DNA from: Pictodentalium vernedei
Taxonomy: Eukaryota; Mollusca; Scaphopoda; Dentaliida; Dentaliidae
Assembly: GCA_031216915.1 (NCBI GenBank)
Contig: CM062297.1
Span: 827,106,786 to 827,170,785, forward strand
Length of the DNA stretch: 64,000 bases
Direction: 5' to 3'
Below are positions 37,401-42,520 of this stretch, one piece after another. The notes beneath the pieces are model-generated. The model searched no databases. It was not told the origin of the DNA and saw only the letters and a list, made by a program, of their open reading frames with translations. The position numbers and the translations under genes are program-made. Within the stretch, counting starts at the first letter, position 1. The number at the start of each line of letters is the position of its first letter.

Positions 37401-37562
37401 GTATCTTCTCAGAATAATGTCTTGGAGAAATTTCTTGAAAATACTGAGGATATTGAGAAACCATTATCTGAGAGTAATGATTCTATTGAACAGTATGGAG
37501 TGAATAATGACAATGATTTTATTGATTTTTCATCAGATGATGACTCCAGTGAAGAATATTAA
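13488..37562 (+). CDS. KDZ-family DNA transposase gene, 16-17 exons, with two lesions
   Basis: A split gene that encodes a Kyakuja-Dileera-Zisupton (KDZ) transposase. Sixteen exons join at 13759-13959, 17351-17607, 18501-18609, 20376-20607, 21393-21524, 22584-22751, 25094-25230, 28270-28375, 29095-29178, 30418-30588, 30942-31050, 32398-32484, 34256-34310, 35739-35798, 36090-36274 and 36907-37562; a short first exon at 13488-13542 also fits. All introns are GT-AG and all phases agree. Counting from the Met at 13761, a Cys/His cluster lies near residues 95-150, candidate catalytic acids are D319 (LDADF), D437 (YDIAC) and E492 (LTDGE), and ERLW follows. KDZ proteins are known cut-and-paste transposases with CxC-type zinc clusters; RNase-H catalysis in the nucleus is inferred from the family. 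Lesions are a one-base slip near 20573-20593 and a TAG at 32460-32462. No KDZ terminal repeats were found, so this is either a decaying intron-bearing element or a host gene derived from one. Family assignment is firm; current function is unknown. Confidence 0.85.
13759..13959 (+). CDS. KDZ gene exon: N-terminal region
   Basis: The acceptor is TTTTGCAG and the donor is GAAG|GTAAAA. It encodes a basic start (MGLLKGRKRHGNRV) followed by a Ser/Asn/Ala-rich linker. A Met lies two bases inside the exon. It ends in phase 1. The first KDZ-like residues appear only in the next exon, so the start of the protein rests on splice logic. Confidence 0.7.
14255..14450 (+). mobile_element. SINE body, diverged copy
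   Basis: It shows the order GTAAACAAGTT, CCCGGTCACCATTGCCTG, GGTGGAAGTCC, ACTTGACTT and CACGATTAGC, then CCAATAAATAAA, as in the full SINE at 46971. The tRNA-like head is absent. It lies in the intron before the exon at 17351. Confidence 0.7.
15442..16467. mobile_element. hAT-like non-autonomous element, 8 bp TSD
   Basis: The left end is TAGTGTTGAGCAGTTAACCG; the reverse complement of the right end is TAGTGTTGTGCGGTTTTATT. The flanks are ATTTATGG (15434-15441) and ATTAATGG (16468-16475), 7 of 8 identical. Terminal TAGTG-type repeats with 8 bp duplications are typical of hAT. No transposase is encoded. A further foldback is nested at 16063-16166. It sits inside a KDZ gene intron. Confidence 0.8.
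16063..16166. repeat. Nested foldback repeat
   Basis: The arms AGTAACAGTGGTTAATGCTA and, at the right, AGCATTGACAACTATTACT pair imperfectly, with an inner TGACTGCCAG / CTGGCAGTAAT stem. It is a small MITE-like hairpin inside the hAT-like element. Confidence 0.65.
16725..16923 (+). mobile_element. SINE body copy with (AAAT)n tail
   Basis: GGTAAACAAGTTCTGCTTTA, ACCCAGTCACCAATGCTTGG, GGTGGAAGTCCTCTAAAATG and ACGTTAAACACCAATAAATA match the full SINE at 46971 closely. The tRNA-like head is missing, so it is 5' truncated. Confidence 0.82.
17351..17607 (+). CDS. KDZ gene exon: Cys/His zinc cluster, first part
   Basis: The acceptor is TTTTTTGTAG and the donor AAG|GTAAGT. The translation holds CCVQCH, YRCKDC, YFCSTC and a following H..H..LHVFEEF. 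The spacing is that of the CxC-type clusters found N-terminal to KDZ transposases, probably zinc-binding. Entry is in phase 1 and exit in phase 0. Confidence 0.88.
18501..18609 (+). CDS. KDZ gene exon: zinc cluster, second part
   Basis: The acceptor is ATCTTTCAG and the donor CAAG|GTTGGT. It begins NGTFITF and carries a C..C pair (SCTTC) before IVIVDIQ, matching the 'W.nG.F' and following strand of CxC domains in KDZ proteins. It enters in phase 0 and leaves in phase 1. Confidence 0.82.
18774..19023. mobile_element. TTAA hairpin MITE, 'GCTTCC' subtype
   Basis: It is flanked by TTAA (18770-18773 and 19024-19027), starts CCCTTTACCTAACG and has a decayed right end. The core hairpin pairs CATAGGTTGTGACC with GGTCACAACCAATG. 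TTAA targets and CCCTTT ends suggest a piggyBac-mobilised element. It is intronic. Confidence 0.75.
20376..20607 (+). CDS. KDZ gene exon with a one-base frame slip
   Basis: The acceptor is TTCTTTCAG and the best donor TTACAG|GTAATT at 20608. It encodes FCGCES, LWPSTPKNPSVCFHVGLLEW and CHVSIKGFCEALHIR, all typical of KDZ proteins between the zinc cluster and the core. Read straight through, the frame ends at TGA 20594-20596. The donor requires the next frame, and the switch must lie between 20572 and 20593 because the other frame has a TAG at 20569-20571. One extra T in the TTTT run at 20573-20576 would join the frames, so this is a deletion in this copy or an assembly error. Confidence 0.8.
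20853..21040. mobile_element. TTAA hairpin MITE, partial core
   Basis: It starts CCCTTTACTGAGCG and ends TTAAAGGG before TTAA (21041-21044). The core CATAGCTTATGACCCCTCAT pairs with a shortened right arm (GTGAGGGGACTTAAGCTACG). It lies in the intron after the frame-slipped exon. Confidence 0.7.
21393..21524 (+). CDS. KDZ gene exon ending in CPACFE
   Basis: The acceptor is TATATTCCAG and the donor GAG|GTAATC. Its 44 codons include YRQFQYKMRYP and end DGTDCPACFE. The Cys pair before the first catalytic strand (CPAC) is a hallmark of KDZ transposases. Phase 0 at both ends. Confidence 0.87.
21735..21948 (+). mobile_element. SINE body, diverged copy
   Basis: TAGTAACCAATGCTGATTGG, AAGCTTGACGTTATATC, TGTCATGATATAGCC and CACCAATAAATAAATAAA follow the 3' half of the SINE family. 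It lies in a KDZ intron. Confidence 0.6.
22584..22751 (+). CDS. KDZ gene exon: first catalytic Asp
   Basis: The acceptor is CTTATTTCAG and the donor GTT|GTAAGT. It encodes IYSLDADFQLVRKASAGSSV and then an EVDSYINSY segment. The Asp of LDADF matches the first conserved acid of the KDZ RNase-H fold, and the following RK.SAG..V is also family-typical. Phase 0 at both ends. Confidence 0.9.
22850..23113. mobile_element. Hairpin element, GCAGTTGTTTCTAGGCAAG family
   Basis: The centre pairs GGCAGTTGTTTCTAGGCAAG with its complement before AACAACTGCAAAG. The right end CCTTGAAGGG abuts TTAA (23114-23117). The near copy at 62620-62885 shares both flanks. A reversed partial copy is at 19190-19320. Confidence 0.7.
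23461..24387. mobile_element. hAT-like element with 10 bp flanking repeat
   Basis: The direct repeat ACCTATATTT flanks it at 23451-23460 and 24388-24397. The interior ends are rich in GAATCGAATC, and the right end reads TAGGGCCCTGCGAATCGATT on the minus strand, a hAT-style terminus; the left end seems shortened. There is a poly-G tract at about 24086-24103. It has no transposase and lies within a KDZ intron. Confidence 0.7.
24530..24735 (+). mobile_element. SINE-like repeat, second type (partial)
   Basis: GTGTACTGAGTCGTAC, ATGTGCCTTCAAGTA, AATGCTAACCCTGCTCGGGT and GGTGGTTCTCTA correspond to the unit at 30175-30385 and 47322-47530. Confidence 0.6.
24948..24976 (+). repeat. Poly-G tract, 29 bases
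   Basis: An uninterrupted run of 29 G in the intron 117 bases before the exon at 25094. It could form a G-quadruplex in DNA or pre-mRNA; that is inference from composition. Confidence 0.95.
25094..25230 (+). CDS. KDZ gene exon: core strand with FGSACRHE
   Basis: The acceptor is TTTCTCACAG and the donor GAAAG|GTAAAA. It encodes DCNNFQAGS, LDETAVFGSACRHEVP and FLNLRHGER. The 'D.tGvFg..CrHe.p..f.n..hGErl' run is a strong KDZ signature. It enters in phase 0 and leaves in phase 2. A 29-base poly-G tract lies 117 bases upstream in the intron. Confidence 0.92.
25585..25798. mobile_element. TTAA element, second family
   Basis: It starts after TTAA (25581-25584) with AGGCCTGGTAATTGTCC and ends AATAGGCCTTCAAGGGTTA. 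The core pairs AGCAGTGATTTTTAGTCAAG with ACTTTACTAGGAACCACTGC. Better copies are at 35050 and 58130. Confidence 0.65.
27225..27300. repeat. Isolated AGCAGTGGTGTCT hairpin
   Basis: AGCAGTGGTGTCTGGTGAAG pairs with ACTTTACTAGAAACCACTGC around a short loop. It is the core of the second TTAA family without its ends. Confidence 0.6.
27413..27472. repeat. Hairpin of GAATTTGAACAACCT
   Basis: TATTATGAATTTGAACAACC pairs with GGTTGTTCAAATTCATGAAT across an 18-base loop. Weaker pairing extends outward to TAAGTAAT/ACTTAC. It lies in a KDZ intron. Confidence 0.65.
27690..27890 (+). mobile_element. SINE body copy
   Basis: GGTAAACAAGTTCTGTTTTA, CCACCAATGCCTGGGTTGG, TCTAAAATGGGCAGC and AACTTGACTTTACATAT, with tail CGATAAATAATAA. 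It lacks the tRNA head. Confidence 0.75.
28270..28375 (+). CDS. KDZ gene exon: second catalytic Asp
   Basis: The acceptor is CATATTTAG and the donor AAG|GTATGC. It encodes LGCAVYVIEKLLE and IHLMYDIACLLHSHLK. YDIAC holds the second conserved acid of the KDZ core. It enters in phase 2 and leaves in phase 0. A 32-base poly-G tract starts 41 bases after the donor. Confidence 0.92.
28416..28447 (+). repeat. Poly-G tract, 32 bases
   Basis: An uninterrupted G run beginning 41 bases after the donor of the exon at 28270-28375. It is the longest homopolymer G tract in the window. Confidence 0.95.
29095..29178 (+). CDS. KDZ gene exon: VPIFHNYGHK
   Basis: The acceptor is TTATTTGCAG and the donor CAG|GTAACT. 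Its 28 codons end SVPIFHNYGHKMVCQ. The 'vP.fHayGHk..Cq' block directly precedes the catalytic Glu exon in KDZ proteins. Phase 0 at both ends. Confidence 0.9.
29268..29332. repeat. GCCTTGTTACAATTTATG hairpin family, decayed copy
   Basis: TTCCTTGTTACAATTTATAG ... CACATAAATTGCAGCAAAAC is a diverged form of the near-perfect hairpin at 63651-63708. Confidence 0.55.
30175..30385 (+). mobile_element. SINE-like repeat, second type
   Basis: GCCGTGTACTATGGCGTACT, GCACGTCGATGGTACAGATG, AACCCTTCTCGGGTCAGTA and TTTCCTCCACCTGTAAATCT end with AAACACCAATAAATAAATAA. It lies 33 bases before the exon at 30418, so the insertion nearly touches the splice site. Confidence 0.7.
30418..30588 (+). CDS. KDZ gene exon: catalytic Glu, GLGLTDGE..ERLW
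   Basis: The acceptor is AAAATTGCAG. It encodes NPRRIDGLGLTDGECMERLW, then the helix LGKFSAIVKEMTPENKSDLL. This is the most conserved KDZ block, and Glu of DGE is the predicted third catalytic acid. The preferred donor is AAA|GTAAAA at 30589, which keeps phase 0 with the next exon; GTAATT at 30600 is possible but breaks the frame. Confidence 0.92.
30942..31050 (+). CDS. KDZ gene exon: post-catalytic helix
   Basis: The translation LIDFFSRDVLVNKFKRAIHL continues the long helical region after the ERLW block. The start is uncertain. The strong acceptor TTGTTGTAG (ends 30937) would need phase 2, whereas GTAGAAAG (ends 30941) restores phase 0 after the previous exon. The donor is AATG|GTACGT, phase 1. 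Confidence 0.72.
31299..31534. mobile_element. TTAA hairpin MITE, 'GCTTCC' subtype
   Basis: It is flanked by TTAA (31295-31298, 31535-31538). The right end ATTAGGTAAAGGG is intact and the left CCTTTTTCCTAATG diverged. The core pairs CATAGGTTATGACCCCTCAT with a partly decayed right arm. Intronic. Confidence 0.78.
31905..32090 (+). mobile_element. SINE body copy
   Basis: GGATCTGGTCACCAATGCCT, GGTGGAAGTCCACTAA, GGCTTGACTTTAAACC and CAAACACCAATAAATTAAG. It is 5' truncated and lies in a KDZ intron. Confidence 0.72.
32398..32484 (+). CDS. KDZ gene exon with in-frame TAG; phase-symmetric
   Basis: The acceptor is TTTTGTAG and the donor ACTG|GTATAT. It reads GVTENIIEEWSSQEKAQMEN and then meets TAG at 32460-32462. 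It is 87 bases long with phase 1 at both ends, so skipping it joins its neighbours in frame and removes the stop. It is therefore either a nonsense mutation or an optional exon. A transcript that kept it would make a protein of about 588 residues with the full catalytic core. Confidence 0.65.
32521..32705. mobile_element. TTAA hairpin MITE, 'GTCTC' subtype, decayed
   Basis: CCCTTCACTCAACAAGG begins it. The core TTTCTCAAAAACAGCC...GTCATAAGCTGATTTTGAGT is recognisable but broken. It abuts the donor of the TAG-bearing exon region. Confidence 0.55.
34256..34310 (+). CDS. KDZ gene short exon (WEEQYAEKLEIFYKLR)
   Basis: The acceptor is TTTTTTGGCAG and the donor TTGAG|GTAGCG. It encodes STWEEQYAEKLEIFYKLR, entering in phase 1 and leaving in phase 2. 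The neighbouring phases and the charged helical composition support it; alone it is too short to be certain. Confidence 0.65.
34846..35045. mobile_element. TTAA hairpin MITE, shortened core
   Basis: It is flanked by TTAA at 34842-34845 and 35046-35049, the latter shared with the next element. It contains GGCCAAAACAGGCCAGTGCT and GTTTTTGAGACAAAAATG; the hairpin centre is largely deleted. Confidence 0.68.
35050..35284. mobile_element. TTAA element, second family, full copy
   Basis: It is flanked by TTAA (35046-35049, 35285-35288). The ends are CTCTCAAGGGCC and GGTCCTTTAAGGG. The core hairpin pairs AGCAGTGATTTCTAGTCAAG with ACTTGACTAGCAATCACTGC. It is directly adjacent to first-family elements on both sides. 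Confidence 0.78.
35289..35560. mobile_element. TTAA hairpin MITE, decayed, with C-rich insert
   Basis: It follows TTAA 35285-35288 and carries CCTGCCCAGTGCTATTCAC and TTTTTTGTCTCAAAAACTTG, then CCACCCCCC repeats (35405-35440), then GAGGGGTAATAAGCTG. The end before GGATTGAC is unclear. Confidence 0.5.
35739..35798 (+). CDS. KDZ gene short exon (charged helix)
   Basis: The acceptor is TTGTTTTCAG and the donor CAAAG|GTTAGT. It encodes TSVGITNEEKRNEIQKKVQR. It is phase 2 at both ends and 60 bases long, fitting both neighbours. Confidence 0.65.
36090..36274 (+). CDS. KDZ gene exon: C-terminal RWN region
   Basis: The acceptor is TTCCTTTTCAG and the donor GCAA|GTAGGT. It encodes LGTTERTHGIMRWNESHTKF and LMELYNINSERNFMINLMKK. 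A short 'R W' motif with flanking helices is usual near the C-terminus of KDZ proteins. It enters in phase 2 and leaves in phase 1. Confidence 0.82.
36907..37562 (+). CDS. KDZ gene terminal exon
   Basis: The acceptor is TTTTTTCAG, entered in phase 1, and the exon runs 218 codons to TAA at 37560. It encodes MSHQLKRINKCIKKSMSIYN, then helical segments and a strongly acidic tail (DFSSDDDSSEEY). I recognise no known domain here. The exon is open throughout, unlike its two decayed copies downstream at 39.0 and 40.65 kb, which suggests this copy was under selection for longer. Confidence 0.85.
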
Positions 37563-37666
37563 CTCAGGATTATGCCTTGAATGCATGCAAAGTTTTTGCT
37601 TCCTCTTTGACCAGAAAGTTAAATTTTGACTTTCTAACTTGGATTTCCCAGTACATGACTGCATTG

Positions 37667-38098
37667 TAGTTAAGCTATCCGAATGTTGTGGATGCCCACT
37701 ATGTTCGGATTCAGTCCATTGAAGTAAGGGGCAATTTCCAGCCGGTGGTGTCACAGGGAGGTATGACCGATGTCCAAATGCAAAATAAGGTATATAAATC
37801 AACTGTCAAGCTTTCTTAGCGGCTGTCTTCGCTAAAAGAAATACATTTTATAAGTCTTCATCATCCTTATGCCTGTATTACATTATTCATCACTTAATAA
37901 TACACAAAAAGAATCACAAAATGGTATTTTATCGAAGACAGCCAGTAAGAAAGCCCAACAGTTGATTTATATACCTAATTTTCACATTTGAACATTGGTT
38001 GTACCTCCCGGTGATACCACCGGCTGGAAATTGCCCCTTATTTCAAGGATGTGAATCTGAACGTAGTGGGCAGCCACAACATTCGGATAGCTGAACTA
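37667..38098. mobile_element. 432 bp inverted-repeat element in the KDZ 3' flank
   Basis: Terminal repeats start TAGTTAAGCTATCCGAATGT and TAGTTCAGCTATCCGAATGT (reverse strand) and pair over about 150 bases. The flanks are GACTGCATTG on the left and GACTA...CATTG on the right, the latter split by the next element. The paralogous empty sites at 40150 and 41402 read GACTACATTG, so the target duplication is 9-10 bases. That length is typical of Mutator-like elements; the class is inferred. Confidence 0.82.
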
Positions 38099-38103
38099 GA
38101 CTA

Positions 38104-38417
38104 CAGTTAAAACTAGAAGTCCTGTCATGAAATGCGCACAAATAGCACGTTGATATGCGCATTAATGTGCGCGTTATGGCCCAATTAAAGCAATCATATT
38201 ATGTGCATATGGCCTGTGCACAGGCAATGATTCAGCCAATGGACCTCCGGGTAACCCGGAGGTCCATTGGCAGAAACATTGCATGTGTTTGCTATGAGTA
38301 ACCAGGAGAACCTGCCGTGCTTTGGACGCCATTCGATATGGCAATTGCGCGCAATTCCAACGCGCAATTTAGCCTAGATAAGCGCACTATTCGTGACAGG
38401 ACTTCTAGTTTTAACTG
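38104..38417. mobile_element. 314 bp Tc1/mariner-type MITE nested in a target duplication
   Basis: The ends are CAGTTAAAACTAGAAGTCCT and the exact complement AGGACTTCTAGTTTTAACTG, flanked by TA (38102-38103, 38418-38419). It has inserted into the TA of GACTACATTG, the right target duplication of the element ending at 38098. An internal perfect hairpin of GCCAATGGACCTCCGGG lies at 38233-38269. Confidence 0.85.
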
Positions 38418-38433
38418 TACATTGTTACCCTAG

Positions 38434-38439
38434 AATAAA
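38434..38439 (+). promoter_or_regulatory. Possible polyadenylation signal
   Basis: AATAAA lies in sequence conserved in the second copy at 40169 (copy 3 has AGTAAA). The two nested insertions moved it from about 120 bases to about 870 bases after the stop codon. It is a weak six-base motif. Confidence 0.3.
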
Positions 38440-38712
38440 TGAGTACCTTCTCATTTTGACTTGATTCAACTACTGAGCAGAAATGGGAAATCACCATTGT
38501 TGTGGAGAAGTTGATTCCAGGCAAAATAGTTAAGATAATATTTGATATTCAAAAATAGATTAAATGCCTGTATTTGATTTTGAGGCAAAATAGGTCGATA
38601 AATTAGGGGATTTTAGTGATTATTACTGATTTTTCGACATTACAAGATTTTTTCAACAATTAACAGGAGTTTACTCAACAACCCATATGCAATTAATCAA
38701 ATTTGTATTTAA

Positions 38713-38944
38713 CCCTTTACCCAACGAATCGCCCGCATCTGCCCGCGTAATATTCAAATTCAGCAGTTGAAAAAATATTATTTTTCAAAAAAATTCAACA
38801 AAACCATATCATGTGACCCCTCGTTGGAACGAGCTCGTTCCAACGAGGGGTCACATGATATGGTTTTGTTGAAATTTTTTGAAAAATTTGAAAAACTGAT
38901 ATTTAAAATAATAAATTTTGATATCGTCTGCGTTGGGTAAAGGG
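38713..38944. mobile_element. TTAA hairpin MITE, perfect ends, third arm subtype
   Basis: TTAA lies on both sides (38709-38712, 38945-38948), with exact terminal repeats CCCTTTACCCAACG and CGTTGGGTAAAGGG. The hairpin arms read CAACAAAACCATATCATGTG and the exact complement CACATGATATGGTTTTGTTG, with GAACGAGCTCGTTC at the tip. Both arms differ from other copies in the same way. Confidence 0.9.
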
Positions 38945-39023
38945 TTAAGGTATGGTAAATGGCTTTGTTTGAAAATTATATTCCATCAACGGGGATATTT
39001 GATTAAGAGATATCCAATTAAGT

Positions 39024-39541
39024 GGCCTCCACTGCATTACTGGTGATGCGCCACTTCCATTTAGAATAGAATGTGTGACCATTCTAGAAACAGTTAAACG
39101 TTGCATTGAGAAGATAGTTAATCCACCAGGAAATGAATAGTTGCCTCTTATTTTATAAAAGCCAACTTTTTTTGATAATACATGCTTTTGAATCGGCATA
39201 CTGCACAGCTTCAAAGGCAGTTCTTATTAAAGAAGGTTTGTATGTATCTTCTTGGGCTTGGTATGTTCCCATTCCATAATTCATGTTTCAGAAAATCTGG
39301 CACATTTTCATATGTATGTTGGCCTTCTATCTGATTCTCAAATCATGTCTAGGATAAATTTGAAAATACTGTAGATATTGAAATACGGTTGTCTGAGAGT
39401 AATGATTCTATTGAATTGTGTGCTGTAAATAATCACAATGATTTTATTGGTTTTTTGTCAGCTGATAACTCAAGTGAAGAATATTATTGACTTGTGTGCA
39501 AATGTTTTTGACCAGAAAGTTAAATTTTGTCTTTCTAACTT
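39024..39541 (+). pseudogene. Second copy of the KDZ terminal exon, decayed
   Basis: It matches 37086-37640. CCACTTCCATTTAGAATAGA, AAACAGTTAAACGTTGCATT and CACCAGGAAATGAATAGTTG are clear, and the end GTGAAGAATATTATTGA matches the acidic tail and stop. Small deletions shift the frame. No upstream exons accompany it, so it arose by local duplication rather than from a whole element. Confidence 0.88.
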
Positions 39542-40133
39542 CAGGCCTGGCATTCTGAAAAATGCAGGAGGGCAAAAAATCGCTCTCCTCAATCAGCTTA
39601 GGAGAGCAATTAGCTTTACACAGCATTTTAAGTATCCAATTGAACGAACTCATTGAAACTGAAACCAACAGACTACATCAGTGATTTTATTAACTTTACT
39701 AAGGTAAAGCGAAATCTCTTAGACATCTAGATGTCTCACTTAACAACCGAACACACACTTGACAAGACCTGTGTGTGTACCCAGACCTGTTGTCCAAGAA
39801 AGTCATATGCCTACCACTACCACCTTCAACCCCCCAAGGGGGTTGAAGGTGGTAGTGGTAGGCGTATGGACTTTCTTGGACATCAGGTCTGCTTGAATCT
39901 ACAGTCACATCCTGGTGCAAGTGCTTCAAGTGACAGGATAGTAGTAATGGTAGTATATTATAGTTAAATTACATATTTGCTTTACAACAAAAATTTAATG
40001 TGAGCATAATACATGTAATCTCAATCATCCCAGACCAAAATATTTAGGAGGGCAATTTTTCGCTCTCCTTAATTCTTTCAGGAGGGCAGTAAGGAGAGCT
40101 AAAAAATCGCTCTCCTGAAATTGCCAAGTCTGT
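39542..40133. mobile_element. 592 bp element with 6 bp TSD in copy 2
   Basis: The flanks are TAACTT (39536-39541, 40134-40139). The ends CAGGCCTGGCA and, reversed, CAGACTTGGCA continue into GGAGGGCAAAAAATCGCTCT-like subterminal palindromes. The middle has an almost perfect hairpin (39798-39881) containing GGGGGTTGAAGGTGGTAGTG. Copy 1 (37640) lacks it. Confidence 0.8.
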
Positions 40134-40139
40134 AACTTA

Positions 40140-40312
40140 TTTCCCAGTACATGACTACATTGTTACCTGAGAATAAATGAGTACCTTCTCATTTTGACTT
40201 GATTCAACTATTAAGCAGAAATGGCAAATCGCCATTGTTGTGGAGAAGTTGATTGCAGGCAAAATGGATAAAATTTGATATTCAAAAAAGTTTGAACATT
40301 GTTTTTAACTGG
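40140..40312 (+). repeat. 3' flank of copy 2
   Basis: TTTCCCAGTACATGACTACA through GAGTACCTTCTCATTTTGAC and GTTGTGGAGAAGTTGATT matches 37646-37666 and 38420-38560, but without the two insertions found there. It therefore serves as their empty site. Confidence 0.88.
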
Positions 40313-40650
40313 TCAAGTGCTTGAAACCACTAAGATGGCTTCATGGAAAAGTAAGTATGCCATGATGTATTCTCCATATTCTTGGTTGTTCGTTCATGTT
40401 CAACCAATAGCAAATTATATTCAGTCCATGGAGATTTGCTTTATTAAAAATTATTGTAGAGTGCCTCCTGGCATGCTCCAATAATTCATACAACAAATTT
40501 TTTTGAAAAATGTCATTCAGAAATAATCTAGCACTGTTATTTTCATTTTTTGTCTCAAAAGAACAGCATGAGCTCGTTCCAATGAGGGGTCATTAGCTAT
40601 GTTTTTGAGACAAGAAATGAAAATTTTCAGCTATTCAAGGTTTTTTTTTG

Positions 40651-40727
40651 CACAGCTTCAAAAGAGGTTATTATTGAAGGTTTGTGTGTTGAATGGATGT
40701 TCTTGGGCTTGGTAAAATCTTTTTTTT
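40651..40727 (+). pseudogene. Third copy of the KDZ terminal exon, left part
   Basis: CACAGCTTCAAAAGAGGTTA through GGCTTGGTAAAATCTTTTTT matches 37268-37346. It is cut at the T run by an inserted element. Confidence 0.85.
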
Positions 40728-41094
40728 AGCTGCGACAAGCAGCTCAATAAGTGGCAATGTCGGTCTGTCGGTCTGTCTGTCTGTCGGTCGGTCTGTCTGT
40801 CTGTCAGTCTGTCTGTGACCAACGAGTTTCAAAACTCTATAACTTTTGAAATACTTGGTGGAATGACTTCATGTTTGGTATGTAAGTGTATCTCAATGAT
40901 TTCGAGCCGGTGTTCAATACATGTGTTGTTCCAAATATTTTTCTCAGAGTTATGGCCCTTGATGAACTTGAAAATTTTTTTTTTTTTTTTTTTTAATTTT
41001 TTTTTTTTTACTCTTATCTGCAGAATGCTCCTGAGAATCATTTTTTCTCCTACAGATTGCACCACCCATCGCAGCTACGGCGTCGATGTCGCGA
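40728..41094. mobile_element. 367 bp AGCT-hairpin element in copy 3
   Basis: It starts AGCTGCGACAAGCAGCT, a self-complementary hairpin, then a (GTCTGTCG)n microsatellite (40766-40815), and ends GCAGCTACGG...GATGTCGCGA. It lies inside a T run, so the duplication is ambiguous. It resembles the AGCT-hairpin elements starting at 44872 and 60278. Confidence 0.7.
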
Positions 41095-41512
41095 TTTTTT
41101 TTCCACACGTTCATGTTTCAGAAAGGCTGGCCCATTTTCATATGCATGTTGACCTTGTATCTGATTCTGAGTAATTCTGTTGTAGGGAAATTTCTTGGAA
41201 ATGTTGTACATACTGAAATACCGTTATCTGAGAGTAATGATTCTATTCAACTGGACTGTGAATAAGGACAACAATTTTATTGATCTTTCATCAGATGACT
41301 CTAGTGCGGAATATTAACTCAGGATTTTGCCTTGAATGCAACTTATGTTTTTTCATTGACCAGAAAATTAAATTTTGACTTTCAAACCTGATTTCCCAGT
41401 ACATGACTACATTGTTACCAGATAGTAAATGAGTACCTTCTCATTCAGAGAATTTGATTCCAGGCAAAATAGTCAAAGGTAATATTCAATATTCAAAAAA
41501 GTTTGAACATTG
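41095..41512 (+). pseudogene. Third copy of the KDZ terminal exon, right part and 3' flank
   Basis: CACGTTCATGTTTCAG, CCATTTTCATATGCATGTTG, GAGAGTAATGATTCTATTCA and GCGGAATATTAACTCAGGAT match 37352-37580. The 3' flank through GACTACATTGTTACC follows without insertions. Several frame breaks. Confidence 0.86.
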
Positions 41513-41557
41513 TTTTTGAAGATGTATACTGATTGAGAATGGGAGGTTAACTGTTAA

Positions 41558-41776
41558 CCCTTTACCTGACATAATGACCCAAACCGGCCAGCATTGATCA
41601 CAAAAATAGCTATTCTCAAAAACCTCTTAAGACCCCTCATTGAAACGAGCTCGTTGAGCTCGATGCAATGAGGGGTCATAACCTATGCTTTTGAGACAAG
41701 AAATGAAAATTTACAGCTGTTAAAAAGAATTTTTTTTTTTCGCAAGTGTCATCTGCTATCCATGTTAGGTAAATGG
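41558..41776. mobile_element. TTAA hairpin MITE, 'GTCTC' subtype
   Basis: TTAA at 41554-41557 and 41777-41780; it starts CCCTTTACCTGAC and ends ATGTTAGGTAAATGG. The core is CCCCTCATTGAAACGAGCTC paired with GATGCAATGAGGGGTCATAA. A truncated second copy starts directly at 41781. Confidence 0.8.
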
Positions 41777-42028
41777 TTAATCCCATTACCTGACTCAACG
41801 ACTTAAACCGGTCAGCACAATTCACAAAACTTGCCAAATGGTATTGTTTTCTCAAAAACATGGTTTATGACCCCTTTGTGAGAAAGCCTGTAACAACGTA
41901 CTGAGGCCAAATATGTTTAGGAACAATGGGAATTTGGTGATAAAGTAATTTCTTACATGCAATTAACATGTTATGTTTGTTCGAGAGGTATGCTAAAAGG
42001 TTTTGGAATTCTCTTCATCTCCAATTAA

Positions 42029-42259
42029 CCCTTAACCTAACATAATGGCCGAAACCAGCCAGTGCTATACACGAAAATTGCCATTAAATTTTTTATATAT
42101 TTTCATTTTTTGCTTCCAAAACATTGGTTATGACTCCTCATTGGAACGAGCATGTCATTCCAATGTTCTGTTTTGGAATAAATAAATGAATGAATTTTTT
42201 TTCGTTATGCGAGGATGTTTTTTCCAAGTGTAGTCTGCAACTCACATTAGGTAAAGAGA
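42029..42259. mobile_element. TTAA hairpin MITE, 'GCTTCC' subtype, shortened
   Basis: After TTAA (42025-42028) it starts CCCTTAACCTAAC. The core TTTGCTTCCAAAACATTGGT is followed by a mostly lost right arm, and it ends CATTAGGTAAAGAG. Confidence 0.65.
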
Positions 42260-42319
42260 TCCAATTAAGTAGACTTCACTAGAGCTGTATTATTTGTGAA
42301 TGTCAACATTTTTAACAAT

Positions 42320-42520
42320 TTTCCAACGTGACGACCATAATCGGCCAGCGTAATTCACAAAAATCACCAGTAAAATTTTCATATTTTTCTCAAAAACATA
42401 GCTTTAATATGACCTCTCCTTGAAATGAGCTTGTTCCAATGAGGGACCATGGGCTTTGTTTTTGAGACAAAAAAAATGAAAATTTCAGTTATTCAAGAAC
42501 ATTTTGAGTGCTATTTTCAG
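42320..42520. mobile_element. TTAA hairpin MITE, 'GTCTC' subtype, decayed ends
   Basis: CGACCATAATCGGCCAGCG, CAAAAACATAGCTTTAATAT and GCTTTGTTTTTGAGACAAAA retain the hairpin. The ends are not recognisable. Confidence 0.55.
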
